From: Yersinia ruckeri ATCC 29473
GTDB taxonomy: Bacteria; Pseudomonadota; Gammaproteobacteria; Enterobacterales; Enterobacteriaceae
Reading direction: 5' to 3'
DNA: 64,000 nucleotides
NCBI RefSeq assembly: GCF_000754815.1
Contig: NZ_KN150747.1
Coordinates: forward strand, 2,700,896-2,764,895
Positions 51,546-61,279 of this stretch are shown piece by piece. Each line of letters starts with the position of its first letter. The first letter of the stretch is position 1. The position numbers and the translations under genes are program-made. Under the pieces are notes generated by a model. That model saw only the letters and a program-made list of their open reading frames with translations, made no database searches and was not told where the DNA came from.

Positions 51546-51797
51546 TTACAGACGCTTACGCGACGCACTTTCCGCGCTGAAGAACCACAATTCGGGCAAA
51601 CGTTTCGGATAGAAGCGAATTTCGTAAGCATCTTTTAATGGAGCCAGGCGCCAGCGTGGGCGTGCTTCTCTTTTAGGCTTCAGAAAACGTAAACGACCCT
51701 GCGCGCGGGCAGCCTGGTGATCCAACACCCAAGCGACAGAAGCCGAAAGCGGTTGGCGAACATATTCATCTTCAACACTGATATCACAAATGCACAC
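51546..51797 (-). CDS. Small basic hypothetical protein
   Basis: An 83-residue protein from GTG at 51797, preceded by AAAGGA seven bases away; an upstream in-frame GTG at 51827 has no ribosome site. It starts MCICDISVEDEYVRQPLSAS, then is rich in Arg and Lys (RLRFLKPKREARPRWRLAP), and ends ESASRKRL. The charge suggests nucleic-acid binding, but that is a guess. I do not recognise a family. Confidence 0.5.
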   Translation of the reverse strand: MCICDISVEDEYVRQPLSASVAWVLDHQAARAQGRLRFLKPKREARPRWRLAPLKDAYEIRFYPKRLPELWFFSAESASRKRL

Positions 51798-52068
51798 GGC
51801 TCTATCCTTTCTCGAAATTAACGCCACTTTTTGATTATTCGGGATCTTTCATTGTGAACCAACTTTCCAATAATCGGAATTTGATCGTGATCACATAACC
51901 AATTAGTTAAATGTTTGTCCTTTCATTTATTTTTGTGCCTTTACTCATTGACTGTATCAATGCAAGATAGACCTTTTATACGATTATTTGCGCTGATAAT
52001 CAGGCAGATATAGCACGTTAATCCCCTGTCTGGTTCCATAGAAACAGATAATTTGTGGAGTTTGACTG

Positions 52069-52749
52069 ATGTTAAGTATTTTCGAGCTATTTAAAGCCAT
52101 TAGTTTGGGACTCGTGCTATTGCTCCCGCTGGCCAATCCGCTGACTACTGTGGCTTTGTTGCTGGGATTATCCGGTAACATGACTGAAGAAGAGCGTAAT
52201 CATCAATCGAGAATGGCGGCTATTTACGTCTTCTTTATTATGACGATTGCGTTCTATGCTGGCCAAATAGTCATGAGTACCTTCGGTATCTCTATACCCG
52301 GTTTACGTATTGCAGGTGGTTTAATTGTGGCCTTTATCGGTTTCCGCATGCTTTTTCCACAACAATCTGCTGAAGAAACCCAGCTCGAGGAGAAGTCTCA
52401 GGATTTAAAAAAACGCAAATCCATCAATATCGCTTTCGTTCCTCTGGCTATGCCAAGCACTGCTGGGCCGGGTACCATCGCAATGATAATCAGCTCCGCC
52501 GCGACCATGGAAGATCACACTGGTTTCGCCCCCTGGATTTTGACTGTGGCTCCCGTACTGACCTTTTTAACGGTATCACTGATTCTTTGGGGATGTCTGC
52601 TCAGTTCTGGGGCGATTATGCGCTGGGTTGGGAAAAGTGGTATTGAAGCGATTTCCCGCTTAATGGGATTTTTATTGGTATGTATGGGTGTGCAATTTAT
52701 TATTAATGGCATACTGGAAATTGCTTCAACCTACCATCCCGCCGGTTAG
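52069..52749 (+). CDS. marC: MarC-family inner-membrane protein
   Basis: A 226-residue UPF0056/MarC protein with six membrane helices. It shares long blocks with E. coli MarC ([74 protein letters not shown]). Transport function is not settled; the drug-resistance role once proposed for MarC was not confirmed. Unlike E. coli, no marRAB is next to it. The start is preceded by TGGAG. Confidence 0.93.
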   Translation: MLSIFELFKAISLGLVLLLPLANPLTTVALLLGLSGNMTEEERNHQSRMAAIYVFFIMTIAFYAGQIVMSTFGISIPGLRIAGGLIVAFIGFRMLFPQQSAEETQLEEKSQDLKKRKSINIAFVPLAMPSTAGPGTIAMIISSAATMEDHTGFAPWILTVAPVLTFLTVSLILWGCLLSSGAIMRWVGKSGIEAISRLMGFLLVCMGVQFIINGILEIASTYHPAG

Positions 52750-52831
52750 ACACTCATCGGGAGAGCTCTATATAACGAGCCGATTTGAAAATGATCATTA
52801 CCCTAGATAGGATAAAAGGTAACACTAGATA

Positions 52832-52882
52832 AAAATAAACGCTAACCGATGAAATACTGCCTGCAAGATGCATCGGTTAGCG
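52832..52882 (-). terminator. Terminator between marC and emtA
   Basis: CGCTAACCGATG and CATCGGTTAGCG form a perfect 12-bp stem with a 19-base loop; on the minus strand TTTATTTTT follows, 12 bp after the emtA stop. It probably also stops marC. Confidence 0.85.
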
Positions 52883-52893
52883 ATTCAAAACCG

Positions 52894-53550
52894 TTATTCG
52901 GTCATCGCCCGATAAGCGGTATCGACCTTCCATAAATAGCGGGGAGCCTGAGGAGCCGGATGTTTACTCTGAATATGCTGGTAAAACTCATCTGGGCTAA
53001 GACTATTAATTTGGTTCAGTGCAAGTTTTTTATCGGAGGAGAAGGTTCTCAACATTGCACCCGCACCGTTGGCATAAGAAACGATAGTCGCGTAACGTAA
53101 TGTCTGTGGATCGTTAATTCCCACCAACTGCTGATTTTGCAGAATATTGATATAGGCAGTACCAATATCGATATTCACCGCGGGATCTTTCAACTCACGT
53201 GAGCTGGGTTGCCCTCCTCGTCCTTTCATACGATAGGCATCCCGCCCAGCGGTAGACGCTTTAATCTGCATCAACCCCACGGCATTCGAGGTGCTGACAA
53301 CATTGGGGTTGTAGCCCGATTCAACCTGAATAATGGCTTTGATCAAGGTTTCATCAACACCATAGTGACTGGCTGCATCTTTAATGTAATCACTATAAGC
53401 AACGGTTCCGCTATCGCTTCTGGAACGTTGGTTAAATCCTCCCTGCTGCGGTGGCTTTAACCAACTATTCTTCGTCTGTGGCGGTGGGGTCTGTTTAGCA
53501 CACCCAGCCAACAATAATATTGCCATTAGGCAACCTAGTTTTGGATTCAC
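52894..53550 (-). CDS. emtA: EmtA/MltE membrane-bound endo-lytic murein transglycosylase
   Basis: A 218-residue lipoprotein from the GTG at 53550, with GGGGAA six bases upstream; an in-frame GTG at 53562 is the alternative. The signal MNPKLGCLMAILLLAGCAK has a lipobox. The SLT domain has catalytic glutamate in IKAIIQVESGYNP, then SNAVGLMQIKASTAGRDAYR and TIVSYANGAGAMLRTFSSDKK, all matching E. coli EmtA. It cleaves inside glycan strands to make anhydromuropeptides. E. coli EmtA is 203 residues; the N-terminal linker is longer here. Confidence 0.93.
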   Translation of the reverse strand: MNPKLGCLMAILLLAGCAKQTPPPQTKNSWLKPPQQGGFNQRSRSDSGTVAYSDYIKDAASHYGVDETLIKAIIQVESGYNPNVVSTSNAVGLMQIKASTAGRDAYRMKGRGGQPSSRELKDPAVNIDIGTAYINILQNQQLVGINDPQTLRYATIVSYANGAGAMLRTFSSDKKLALNQINSLSPDEFYQHIQSKHPAPQAPRYLWKVDTAYRAMTE

Positions 53551-53718
53551 AGTATTCCCCACTCTGGTAGGCCGTTTTGTAGCATATACAACTTGCCATC
53601 AACACAAAATAAATTTTTGCCACATTTTGCCGACTAACGGCATAATTAGCAGGTTATATAACGTAACTATCAGTAAAGTTGGCTTTATTGTATGGTGATA
53701 CTTGACTTCAACCCAAAT

Positions 53719-53737
53719 GATATTGATAATCATTTTC
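53719..53737. promoter_or_regulatory. Fur box upstream of yfeA
   Basis: GATATTGATAATCATTTTC matches 17 of 19 positions of the Fur consensus GATAATGATAATCATTATC, 24 bp before the yfeA ATG. Fur control of yfe is known in Y. pestis. Confidence 0.88.
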
Positions 53738-53760
53738 ACTTAAAAAAAGGGAGCATCGCC

Positions 53761-54723
53761 ATGTTATATCAGTATAAAAAACTCTCTCCCCCTGCATTCA
53801 CCCTTGCCGGAAATACTGTTTTACATCATTTTATCCTGATTACACTATGGGCATTTCTCTCATTTATTAGCCTCAGCGCATCCGCAGCAAATAATGCGGT
53901 CGATAAAAAATTCAAAGTGATCACAACTTTCACTATTATTCAGGATATTGCGCAAAATATTGCTGGCGATGCCGCCATTGTCGAATCGATTACGAAACCC
54001 GGTGCGGAAATTCACGATTATCAACCCACGCCAAAAGACATTGTAAAAGCCCAGTCAGCCGATCTGGTATTGTGGAACGGTATGAATCTGGAGCGCTGGT
54101 TTGAGCGCTTCTTCGAGAATGTGAAAGACGTTCCTTCGGTGGTTGTCACCGACGGTATTACACCGTTACCGATCCGTGAAGGCCCTTATCGCGGCATTCC
54201 TAATCCGCACGCTTGGATGTCGCCTGCGAATGCACTGATCTATATTAAAAATATCCGTGAGGCATTGGTTGAACACGATCCCGCCCACGCCGAAACCTAC
54301 AACCGTAATGCTGAGAATTATACAAATAAAATCAAAGAATTAGACGCCACCCTGCGCACACGGTTGAACAAAATTCCTGCGGGTCAGCGTTGGCTGGTGA
54401 CTAGCGAAGGCGCGTTCAGCTATCTGGCAAAAGATTACGGTTTCAAAGAGGTTTATCTGTGGCCGATCAACGCTGAAGAACAGGGTTCCCCACAACAGGT
54501 TCGTCGGGTGATCGATACTGTTCGCGCCAACAACATTCCAGTGGTATTCAGCGAAAGTACTATTTCGGATAAACCGGCTAAACAGGTCAGTAAAGAAACC
54601 CGTTCACAGTACGGCGGTGTACTGTATGTTGATTCGTTATCGAATGCCAAAGGTCCGGTACCCACTTATATCGATTTGCTTAACACCACTGTAAACACAA
54701 TTGCGAAAGGATTTAGTCAATGA
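53761..54723 (+). CDS. yfeA: YfeA periplasmic iron/manganese-binding protein
   Basis: A 320-residue cluster A-I (ZnuA-like) metal-binding protein. The start at 53761 follows GGGAG; an in-frame ATG at 53692 would place the Fur box inside the gene. The signal peptide ends near LSASA. Metal-binding residues are visible: His in [11 protein letters not shown], His in [10 protein letters not shown], Glu in [15 protein letters not shown] and Asp in [19 protein letters not shown]. It delivers Fe2+ or Mn2+ to YfeBCD. ATGA overlap with yfeB. Confidence 0.95.
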   Translation: MLYQYKKLSPPAFTLAGNTVLHHFILITLWAFLSFISLSASAANNAVDKKFKVITTFTIIQDIAQNIAGDAAIVESITKPGAEIHDYQPTPKDIVKAQSADLVLWNGMNLERWFERFFENVKDVPSVVVTDGITPLPIREGPYRGIPNPHAWMSPANALIYIKNIREALVEHDPAHAETYNRNAENYTNKIKELDATLRTRLNKIPAGQRWLVTSEGAFSYLAKDYGFKEVYLWPINAEEQGSPQQVRRVIDTVRANNIPVVFSESTISDKPAKQVSKETRSQYGGVLYVDSLSNAKGPVPTYIDLLNTTVNTIAKGFSQ

Positions 54724-55610
54724 GCAACACCGATTTTATCCGCCCTGAACTGATTGTTGATGATGTATCCGTTACTTATAACAACGGGCACACCGCTATC
54801 TACAACGCCAGCTTTACTCTCAATGGCGGAACTATCTGTGCTCTGGTTGGCGTTAACGGCAGCGGCAAGTCCACCCTGTTCAAAAGCATCATGGGGCTGG
54901 TTAAACCGACAGAAGGTAGCGTCCAGCTCAACAGCAAGCCCGTGATACAGGCGTTAAAACAAAATACCATCGCCTACGTGCCACAAACCGAAGAAGTTGA
55001 CTGGAATTTTCCGGTACTGGTGGAAGACGTGGTCATGATGGGTCGCTATGGCAAAATGAATTTTATGCGGATTCCTTCCCGCCACGACCACGATATCGTG
55101 AATAAGGCCATTGAGCGCGTTGGCCTGACAGCGTTGCGCTCACGCCAGATTGGCGAGTTGTCTGGCGGGCAGAAAAAACGCGTGTTTCTGGCCCGAGCAC
55201 TGGCGCAGCAAGGTTCGGTATTACTGTTGGATGAACCCTTTACCGGCGTGGATGTGAAGACCGAAAATGCCATTATCGACTTGTTGCGATCGCTGCGTGA
55301 TGAGGGCCATCTGATTCTGGTTTCCACTCATAACCTGGGAAGCGTTCCCGAGTTTTGTGACCATGTGATTCTGATTAATCAGACCGTTCTGGCGGCGGGG
55401 CCAACCGAAACGACTTTTACCCAAAAAAATCTCGAGATGACATTTGGTGGCGTTTTACGTCATATCAACCTTTCCGGTACCGATCTGCACGATGATAACG
55501 ATCCTCGTACCGTCACGGTGATTACCGATGATGAACGCCCTGCGGTGTTTTACGGCCATACCAAAGACGATCCACCGGCGCAACGTAAGCAAAAGGAGAA
55601 TAATCCCTGA
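54720..55610 (+). CDS. yfeB: YfeB ABC transporter ATPase
   Basis: A 296-residue ATPase with Walker [10 protein letters not shown], signature LSGGQKKR and Walker [13 protein letters not shown]. It powers the two permeases YfeC and YfeD for chelated iron and manganese uptake. It overlaps yfeA by 4 bp and yfeC by 1 bp. Confidence 0.96.
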   Translation: MSNTDFIRPELIVDDVSVTYNNGHTAIYNASFTLNGGTICALVGVNGSGKSTLFKSIMGLVKPTEGSVQLNSKPVIQALKQNTIAYVPQTEEVDWNFPVLVEDVVMMGRYGKMNFMRIPSRHDHDIVNKAIERVGLTALRSRQIGELSGGQKKRVFLARALAQQGSVLLLDEPFTGVDVKTENAIIDLLRSLRDEGHLILVSTHNLGSVPEFCDHVILINQTVLAAGPTETTFTQKNLEMTFGGVLRHINLSGTDLHDDNDPRTVTVITDDERPAVFYGHTKDDPPAQRKQKENNP

Positions 55611-56491
55611 TGCTAGAAATTTTACTGCAACCCTTTAATTACAACTACATGGTGAAAGCCATTTGGGTCAGTGCCATTGTTGGGGCTGTCTGCGCCTTCC
55701 TCTCAGCCTACCTGATGTTGAAAGGCTGGTCGTTAATGGGTGATGCCCTTTCCCACTCGGTCGTGCCCGGCGTTGCCGGTGCCTACGCGCTGGGTTTTCC
55801 GTACGCTGCCGGTGCCTTTTTTACTGGTATGCTGGCGGCATTAGCCATGACACTAGTACGACATATCACTCGCCTGCGAGAAGATGCCATTATCGGTTTT
55901 ATCTTCTCAACCTTCTTTGCCGTCGGGCTGCTGATTGTCTCTCTCAATCCCACCTCGGTTAACGTCCAGTCGATTATATTCGGCAATATTCTGGGCATTG
56001 CGGATGAAGATGTGTTGCAGGTCGAGATCATCATTCTGGTTTCATTCGTAATTCTGTGTTTGATTTGGAAAGACCTGCTGGCGGTGTTTTTCGACGAGAA
56101 TCATGCCATGTCGATCGGGATTTCTCCCCTACGACTGAAAATTCTGTTCTTTACTTTGCTTAGCGCCTGTACCGTAGCCGCCTTGCAGACCGTGGGTGCC
56201 ATTTTGGTCATCGCCATGGTGGTTACGCCGGGCGCAACCGCTTATCTGCTGACAGATCGATTTGGTCGATTGCTGATTATTGCCATCGCTATCGGTGCGG
56301 TTACCAGCGCATTCGGTGCCTATCTGAGTTTCTATCTTGATGGCGCGACCGGTGGCGTGATTGTCACGCTGCAAACGCTAGTATTCCTGCTGGCTTTCCT
56401 GTTTGCCCCCAAACACGGATTATTAGCCACTCGTTTTCGTCGCCGGAAAAAACAGACTCGCCGCATAAAACCGCAGGGAGGCAGCCTATGA
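55610..56491 (+). CDS. yfeC: YfeC ABC transporter permease
   Basis: A 293-residue ABC-3 family permease with about nine membrane helices. MLKGWSLMGDALSHSVVPGVAGAY and the late TVGAILVIAMVVTPGATAYLL are family blocks. It ends in a basic tail FRRRKKQTRRIKPQGG. With YfeD it forms the inner-membrane channel. It overlaps yfeD by 4 bp. Confidence 0.95.
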   Translation: MLEILLQPFNYNYMVKAIWVSAIVGAVCAFLSAYLMLKGWSLMGDALSHSVVPGVAGAYALGFPYAAGAFFTGMLAALAMTLVRHITRLREDAIIGFIFSTFFAVGLLIVSLNPTSVNVQSIIFGNILGIADEDVLQVEIIILVSFVILCLIWKDLLAVFFDENHAMSIGISPLRLKILFFTLLSACTVAALQTVGAILVIAMVVTPGATAYLLTDRFGRLLIIAIAIGAVTSAFGAYLSFYLDGATGGVIVTLQTLVFLLAFLFAPKHGLLATRFRRRKKQTRRIKPQGGSL

Positions 56492-57381
56492 ATACCCTGT
56501 TCGAGTTACTGAGTGAACCGTTCAGCTATCCCTTTATGCAACGAGCAATACTGGCAGCGATTGTCACTGGCGTAGTTTGCGCCGTACTTTCCTGCTATTT
56601 GGTGCTGAAAGGTTGGTCATTAATGGGCGATGCCATTTCCCATGCGGTATTACCCGGTATCGTACTGGCATTCTGGCTGGGCATCCCACTGGCGATCGGA
56701 GCCTTTGTCTCCGGTATTTTCTGTGCGGTCGCTACCGGTTATCTAAAAGAAAACAGCCGGGTCAAAGAAGACACCGTCATGGGTATCGTGTTCTCCGGCA
56801 TGTTTGCTTTTGGTCTTGTTCTATTTTCACGCATGGATACCGATCAACATCTGAGCCATATTTTATTCGGCAATATGTTAGGTATCACTCGGGACGAATT
56901 AGAACAAACCCTGTGGATCGCAGCGATAACCTTGCTCGTCGTCTTGCTGAAGCGAAAAGACTTTATGCTGTACTGCTTCGATCCTCATCATGCCAGAATC
57001 ATAGGGTTACCGGTTAAACTGCTGCACTACGGTTTACTGTGTCTGCTAGCAATGACTATTGTGGCCTCATTGCAGGCGGTAGGCGTCATTCTGGTGATCG
57101 CCATGTTGATTGCTCCAGGCATCATTGCGTTTATGTTATGCCGCAGTTTCGATCGGATGCTTATTATTGCCACGCTGGTATCGGTGATCGCCTGTGTACT
57201 CGGAACCTTAATCAGCTTCCATATCGATGGCGCAACGGGTCCTTGTATCGTGATAATTCAGGCATTGTTCTTTGTTATCACACTAATTTATAGCCATTTC
57301 AAACCGATCAAACGTACTTTCACACCGACTGCCACAGTTATTCCGACGAATGACGCTGCGGTGAAAACTAAGCTGCTATAA
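56488..57381 (+). CDS. yfeD: YfeD ABC transporter permease
   Basis: A 297-residue ABC-3 permease, a paralogue of YfeC; both have LKGWSLMGDA(L/I)SH and the QAVGVILVIAMLIAPGI-type block. It completes the YfeABCD importer, which in Y. pestis transports iron and manganese and supports virulence. A strong terminator follows within 25 bp. Confidence 0.95.
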   Translation: MNTLFELLSEPFSYPFMQRAILAAIVTGVVCAVLSCYLVLKGWSLMGDAISHAVLPGIVLAFWLGIPLAIGAFVSGIFCAVATGYLKENSRVKEDTVMGIVFSGMFAFGLVLFSRMDTDQHLSHILFGNMLGITRDELEQTLWIAAITLLVVLLKRKDFMLYCFDPHHARIIGLPVKLLHYGLLCLLAMTIVASLQAVGVILVIAMLIAPGIIAFMLCRSFDRMLIIATLVSVIACVLGTLISFHIDGATGPCIVIIQALFFVITLIYSHFKPIKRTFTPTATVIPTNDAAVKTKLL

Positions 57382-57402
57382 TAATGCTATACACGTCTTT
57401 AT

Positions 57403-57432
57403 CGTGTGCTGCGCAATACAGCACACGTTTTT
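57403..57432 (+). terminator. yfe operon intrinsic terminator
   Basis: CGTGTGCTG and CAGCACACG form a perfect 9-bp stem with a 7-base loop followed by T5. Confidence 0.92.
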
Positions 57433-57571
57433 CACCTCAATAATTGACAATCTGCCGGTTAAATAGGTATGTGTTTATCCGGAATGCGAGTCCTTGTGCG
57501 TCAGCTCCTATTCTTTCCGTAACAAAAACGCTAACCTAATGATATAACTGGCAGCTCTGAGGAGGTGAATC

Positions 57572-58435
57572 ATGTGGCAAGCAGTGAATCGTCTACTAAG
57601 CGAACAGCTCGGCAATGCCGAAATCCGCGAGCGTATCGAACTACCGGGTGGTGATATTCATCAAGCCTGGCGTCTTGGCTACGGCGATACCGATGTATTC
57701 GTCAAATGTAATTCTCGGGATATGTTGCCAATTTTTACTGCGGAGGCCGATCAGCTCTCATTGCTTGCCCGCAGCAAAACGGTACATGCTCCTCAGGTTT
57801 ACGGCGTTGGTAGCGACCGTGATAATAGCTTCCTGTTACTGGAATATTTTTCGTTGAAACCATTGGATGCCCATAGCGCTTATTGTTTGGGCCAACAATT
57901 GGCTCACCTGCATCAGTGGAGTGAACAGCTTCAATTCGGGCTGGATTTTGACAATGACCTCGCGACTACGCCACAACCCAATGGCTGGCAACGTCGCTGG
58001 GCACAATTTTTTGCCGAACAGCGCATCGGTTGGCAGCTACAGCTAGCGGCAGAAAAAGGTATGATTTTCGGCGATATCGACAAAATTATCGCATTGGTTC
58101 AGAAGAAGCTGCAAAACCACCAGCCACAGCCTTCCCTACTACACGGCGATCTTTGGCCCGCTAACTGTGCGACCAGCACCAACGGCCCCGTGATTTTTGA
58201 TCCAGCTTGCTATTGGGGTGACAGAGAGTGCGATCTGGCAATGTTGCCCCTCTATCCTGACCTTCCGGCGCAGATATACGATGGCTATCAAAGTATCTGG
58301 CCGCTACCCACCGACTTTATTGAGCGGCAGCCGCTGTACCAACTCTACTATTTATTGAACCGTAGCAATCTGTTCGGCGGGCAGCATTTAGTCAACGCCC
58401 AGAAAGCGGTTGAGCAATTATTGCACGTTGAATAA
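57572..58435 (+). CDS. yniA: YniA, fructosamine-kinase-family protein
   Basis: A 287-residue kinase-like protein of the fructosamine-3-kinase / ketosamine-kinase family. Motifs are ELPGGDIHQAWRLGYG, the catalytic loop LLHGDLWPANCA near residue 190 and the metal-binding IFDPACYWGDRECDLAM. Such kinases phosphorylate sugars bound to protein amines so that they fall off; the substrate here is not known. It matches E. coli YniA closely. AGGAGG lies upstream of the ATG. Confidence 0.94.
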   Translation: MWQAVNRLLSEQLGNAEIRERIELPGGDIHQAWRLGYGDTDVFVKCNSRDMLPIFTAEADQLSLLARSKTVHAPQVYGVGSDRDNSFLLLEYFSLKPLDAHSAYCLGQQLAHLHQWSEQLQFGLDFDNDLATTPQPNGWQRRWAQFFAEQRIGWQLQLAAEKGMIFGDIDKIIALVQKKLQNHQPQPSLLHGDLWPANCATSTNGPVIFDPACYWGDRECDLAMLPLYPDLPAQIYDGYQSIWPLPTDFIERQPLYQLYYLLNRSNLFGGQHLVNAQKAVEQLLHVE

Positions 58436-58460
58436 TAGATCTCGCCATTTGCCAAAATGA

Positions 58461-58494
58461 AAAAGCCTGCCTCAAATCAACAGAGACAGGCTTT
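58461..58494. terminator. Bidirectional terminator between yniA and yniB
   Basis: AAAGCCTG-CTC and GAGACAGGCTTT form a stem with one mismatch, with A and T runs on both sides, between convergent genes. Confidence 0.85.
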
Positions 58495-58530
58495 ATACGT
58501 TATGTTGGCTAATCACATTGTTAGCGGCAA

Positions 58531-59085
58531 TTAATCAATCGCCATCAATCCCAATAGCCGGATCACGAAATAGGCCACTATCGCAATGATAATAGGCAAA
58601 ATATATAAGGTGAAGAATTGTAAAAAAATGGTGTGGCGCGGCACGACTATTTTCTCTTCTAACTGCCTCTTGGTTCGTCCTTCATTGCCCTTCGCCTGTT
58701 CTAAAATCAGCTGATCTTCGATTCCTTCGCGAATATATTTAACCTGCCGACTCATCCGCGCGCCTGAAGCCTGTAGCGATAACCCGACAAAAATTAGCAT
58801 ATAGATAACGAAAAACAGGATATTCGCGCCAGACAACCCGTTATCAAGGTTTGGCTGCGGTGAGTGGTTCCAGAAAATGTTCAGGAAACCGGTGTTAAAG
58901 CGGATCATATCAGTCATAACATGCACAAAGTCCAGTATGACAGCATTGACACCGGCGGTCTTTTCACTGTAGTGATAGACAAAATTGATGACCGAGATCA
59001 GCGTTGACAGCAGTGCCGGAATAAAGACGAGCCAGCCGGCGATCCGTTTTATCACTGCAACGCGCCCAGCCTGTTGATACGTCAT
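58531..59085 (-). CDS. yniB: YniB inner-membrane protein
   Basis: A 184-residue protein of the YniB family. Membrane helices lie at about 12-33, 86-105 and two near 155-180 (FFTLYILPIIIAIVAYFVIRLLG). The middle is charged (IREGIEDQLILEQAKGNEGRTKRQLEEK). Function unknown. It is convergent with yniA and divergent from hxpB as in E. coli. Confidence 0.9.
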   Translation of the reverse strand: MTYQQAGRVAVIKRIAGWLVFIPALLSTLISVINFVYHYSEKTAGVNAVILDFVHVMTDMIRFNTGFLNIFWNHSPQPNLDNGLSGANILFFVIYMLIFVGLSLQASGARMSRQVKYIREGIEDQLILEQAKGNEGRTKRQLEEKIVVPRHTIFLQFFTLYILPIIIAIVAYFVIRLLGLMAID

Positions 59086-59387
59086 GAGTTCCCCTTATGA
59101 GTGCCACATTTAATACCTACAGTTTACCCGTACTTTCTACAGCATGCGCAACGATTTCAGTGTAATTATCATTGGTATGCATCATCCAAGACTCGCTCAT
59201 TAGGCGTAAAATCATCACAACATGACAATGAAAGACATTAATTAATCAGCATTATGGATAATTAGTTCGCCAGAAAGCCAATTTCAGCGCATTTTGCGTA
59301 GCCGTTCGCAGCAATAAATTTTAAGTCTCCCCTAACGAGATGATAAAGTATCTGCCTCTTATCACCATCCGACAGGAGTAACAATTG
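59086..59387. other. Divergent promoter region yniB / hxpB
   Basis: 302 bp between divergent starts. It ends with AGGAG for hxpB. No named operator or gene is seen. Confidence 0.5.
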
Positions 59388-60053
59388 ATGGCAAACCTGC
59401 ACCCGATACAGGCCGCTATTTTTGATATGGATGGCCTGCTGATTGATTCTGAACCGCTTTGGTTACAGGCCGAATTGGATATATTTAATCATCTGGGTCT
59501 GAATACCACCTCCAGAGATTTATTACCCAATACGCTGGGATTACGTATCGATCAGGTAGTGAAATTGTGGCATAAAACCCAACCTTGGTCGCAGCCGGAT
59601 GAAGCAGAAGTCTGCCGTCAAATTATTGCCAGAGCCATTCAACTGATAGAAAAAGAGCGTCCGCTGCTACCTGGCGTTGAGCATGCTCTCCAGCTCTGTC
59701 GTCATCAGGGGCTGAAAATCGGCCTAGCTTCAGCCTCACCTCTGAATATGCAAAACCGTGTGTTGGAGATGTTCGGTTTAACCGATTACTTCGACTGCCG
59801 GATGTCTGCGGAATATTTGCCATACAGTAAACCTCACCCTGAAGTTTATCTGAACGCCGCTAATGCTTTGGGCGTTGACCCATTGCACTGCATCACGCTG
59901 GAAGATTCATTCAATGGCATGATAGCTACCAAAGCTGCACGGATGCGTTCTATCGTGATTCCATCCGCCGAATTACGTAACGATCCTCGGTGGTCATTGG
60001 CAGACATTCAGTTGAATTCTCTGGAAGAATTGCTTGCGGAACATATTTCCTGA
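59388..60053 (+). CDS. hxpB: HxpB hexitol / 2-deoxyglucose-6-phosphate phosphatase
   Basis: A 221-residue HAD phosphatase. Motif I is FDMDGLLIDSEP, motif II GLASASPLNM, motif III SKPHPEVYL and motif IV LEDSFNGMIATKAA. E. coli HxpB (YniC) acts on 2-deoxyglucose-6-phosphate and hexitol phosphates. I chose ATG at 59388 with AGGAG nine bases upstream; a TTG directly before it is less likely. Confidence 0.95.
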   Translation: MANLHPIQAAIFDMDGLLIDSEPLWLQAELDIFNHLGLNTTSRDLLPNTLGLRIDQVVKLWHKTQPWSQPDEAEVCRQIIARAIQLIEKERPLLPGVEHALQLCRHQGLKIGLASASPLNMQNRVLEMFGLTDYFDCRMSAEYLPYSKPHPEVYLNAANALGVDPLHCITLEDSFNGMIATKAARMRSIVIPSAELRNDPRWSLADIQLNSLEELLAEHIS

Positions 60054-60531
60054 CCGACGGATATAGCTACGCCAAAAATACAACTGGCGGAATTCGGTAT
60101 TGCAGATGCAGACTCCGCCAGTAGGTAGACCGGCCAGTCCCCCTCGCCAGAATTCAGTATGCATTTCTTCCCTTCAATCTCCAGCTCAAAACTGCCGGCG
60201 TTCACATCAACCATCTGATCGTGACTATCTGGTTTATACGCGTTTATGTACGGCACCAATCAACCGTTTATCGACGTAAACGCAGACTATCATCCGTTCA
60301 TCACTCCAGATCATCAGGTTATCCTTGAACCCATTACATATTGCCCAACTTTCCCCAAGGTTTCCTTTACACTCCTCCAGCAAGCCGTAGGCCACCGTAG
60401 ATTGTCTGAAATTTCAACATTCTCACCAAAAACTGTCTTAATGTGACATTTAGTTACACCGTCACGACTATCATCGCCCGAACAAATCTCATATACTGGA
60501 TAAATTAACAGTTATAAGTTGGGATGTTTGT
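60054..60531. other. hxpB-ydjM intergenic region
   Basis: 478 bp. A minus-strand frame of 83 codons (60008-60259) overlaps the end of hxpB and could encode a small protein (FELEIEGKKCILNSGEGDWP), but it has no good ribosome site and I cannot support it as a gene. No RNA motif or operator was recognised. Confidence 0.5.
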
Positions 60532-61080
60532 ATGACCGCGGAAGGGCATTTAATTTTCTCTGTTGCCTGCGCTATTTTTGCCAAAAAAGCTGGCTTAACC
60601 CCTGAGCTAGCACACGGAGACTGGTGGCATATTATACCGGGCTCTCTTTTGACGTCCCTGCTACCTGATATCGACCATCCCCGCTCTATTCTTGGACAAC
60701 GCTTAAAATGGATATCAACGCCGATTGCACGTATTTTCGGTCACCGCGGTTTTACCCACAGCCTGCTGGCAATACTGGGCGGCGTTGCATTGTTCCAGCT
60801 TGAAGTGCCACGTGGCTGGTTTATTCCACCGGATGTACTGCATGGGATGATCATCGGTTATTTCAGCCATTTGCTGGCTGATATGCTGACGCCTGCGGGT
60901 GTCCCTTTACTATGGCCCTGTCGCTGGCGGTTCCGCCTGCCACTGCTCAATTCGCAAAAAGGCAACCAGTTAGAACGCGTGGTTTGTGTATTGCTGGTTT
61001 GTTGTGCCGTCTATTGGCAAAACGATCGCTTCTTTCCGGTTCAATCATACGTGGAGCAAATAAAGAATTTTAAATTATGA
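60532..61080 (+). CDS. ydjM: YdjM, metal-dependent hydrolase-like inner-membrane protein
   Basis: A 182-residue YdjM-family protein. It has the metal-site type motifs LLPDIDHPRSILGQRL near residue 40 and GHRGFTHSLLAI near 67, HLLADMLTPAGVPLLWPC near 120, with several membrane helices. The family (LexA-regulated in E. coli) has no firm function. TTGGGA lies upstream. It precedes tcyP. Confidence 0.9.
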   Translation: MTAEGHLIFSVACAIFAKKAGLTPELAHGDWWHIIPGSLLTSLLPDIDHPRSILGQRLKWISTPIARIFGHRGFTHSLLAILGGVALFQLEVPRGWFIPPDVLHGMIIGYFSHLLADMLTPAGVPLLWPCRWRFRLPLLNSQKGNQLERVVCVLLVCCAVYWQNDRFFPVQSYVEQIKNFKL

Positions 61081-61279
61081 GCGCACTAAATTGCCCAAAT
61101 CATCACCCAGATGATTATACTTCATACGAATCCGCATAAAATCTTATATAACATTCTTTTTGGATATAAGTGTACTAACAAAGGAACTGTTAGGATATCC
61201 GGCTTCGCGACGTAGTCATGTCAGTTATATAAATAGAATGCGGCATAGCATTCATAATAAAAATTTTGGAGATTTGGGG

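Noticed and set aside
60008-60259. 83-codon minus frame between hxpB and ydjM
   Set aside because: It overlaps the hxpB end, lacks a ribosome site and I cannot match it to any protein; noted in the intergenic entry instead.
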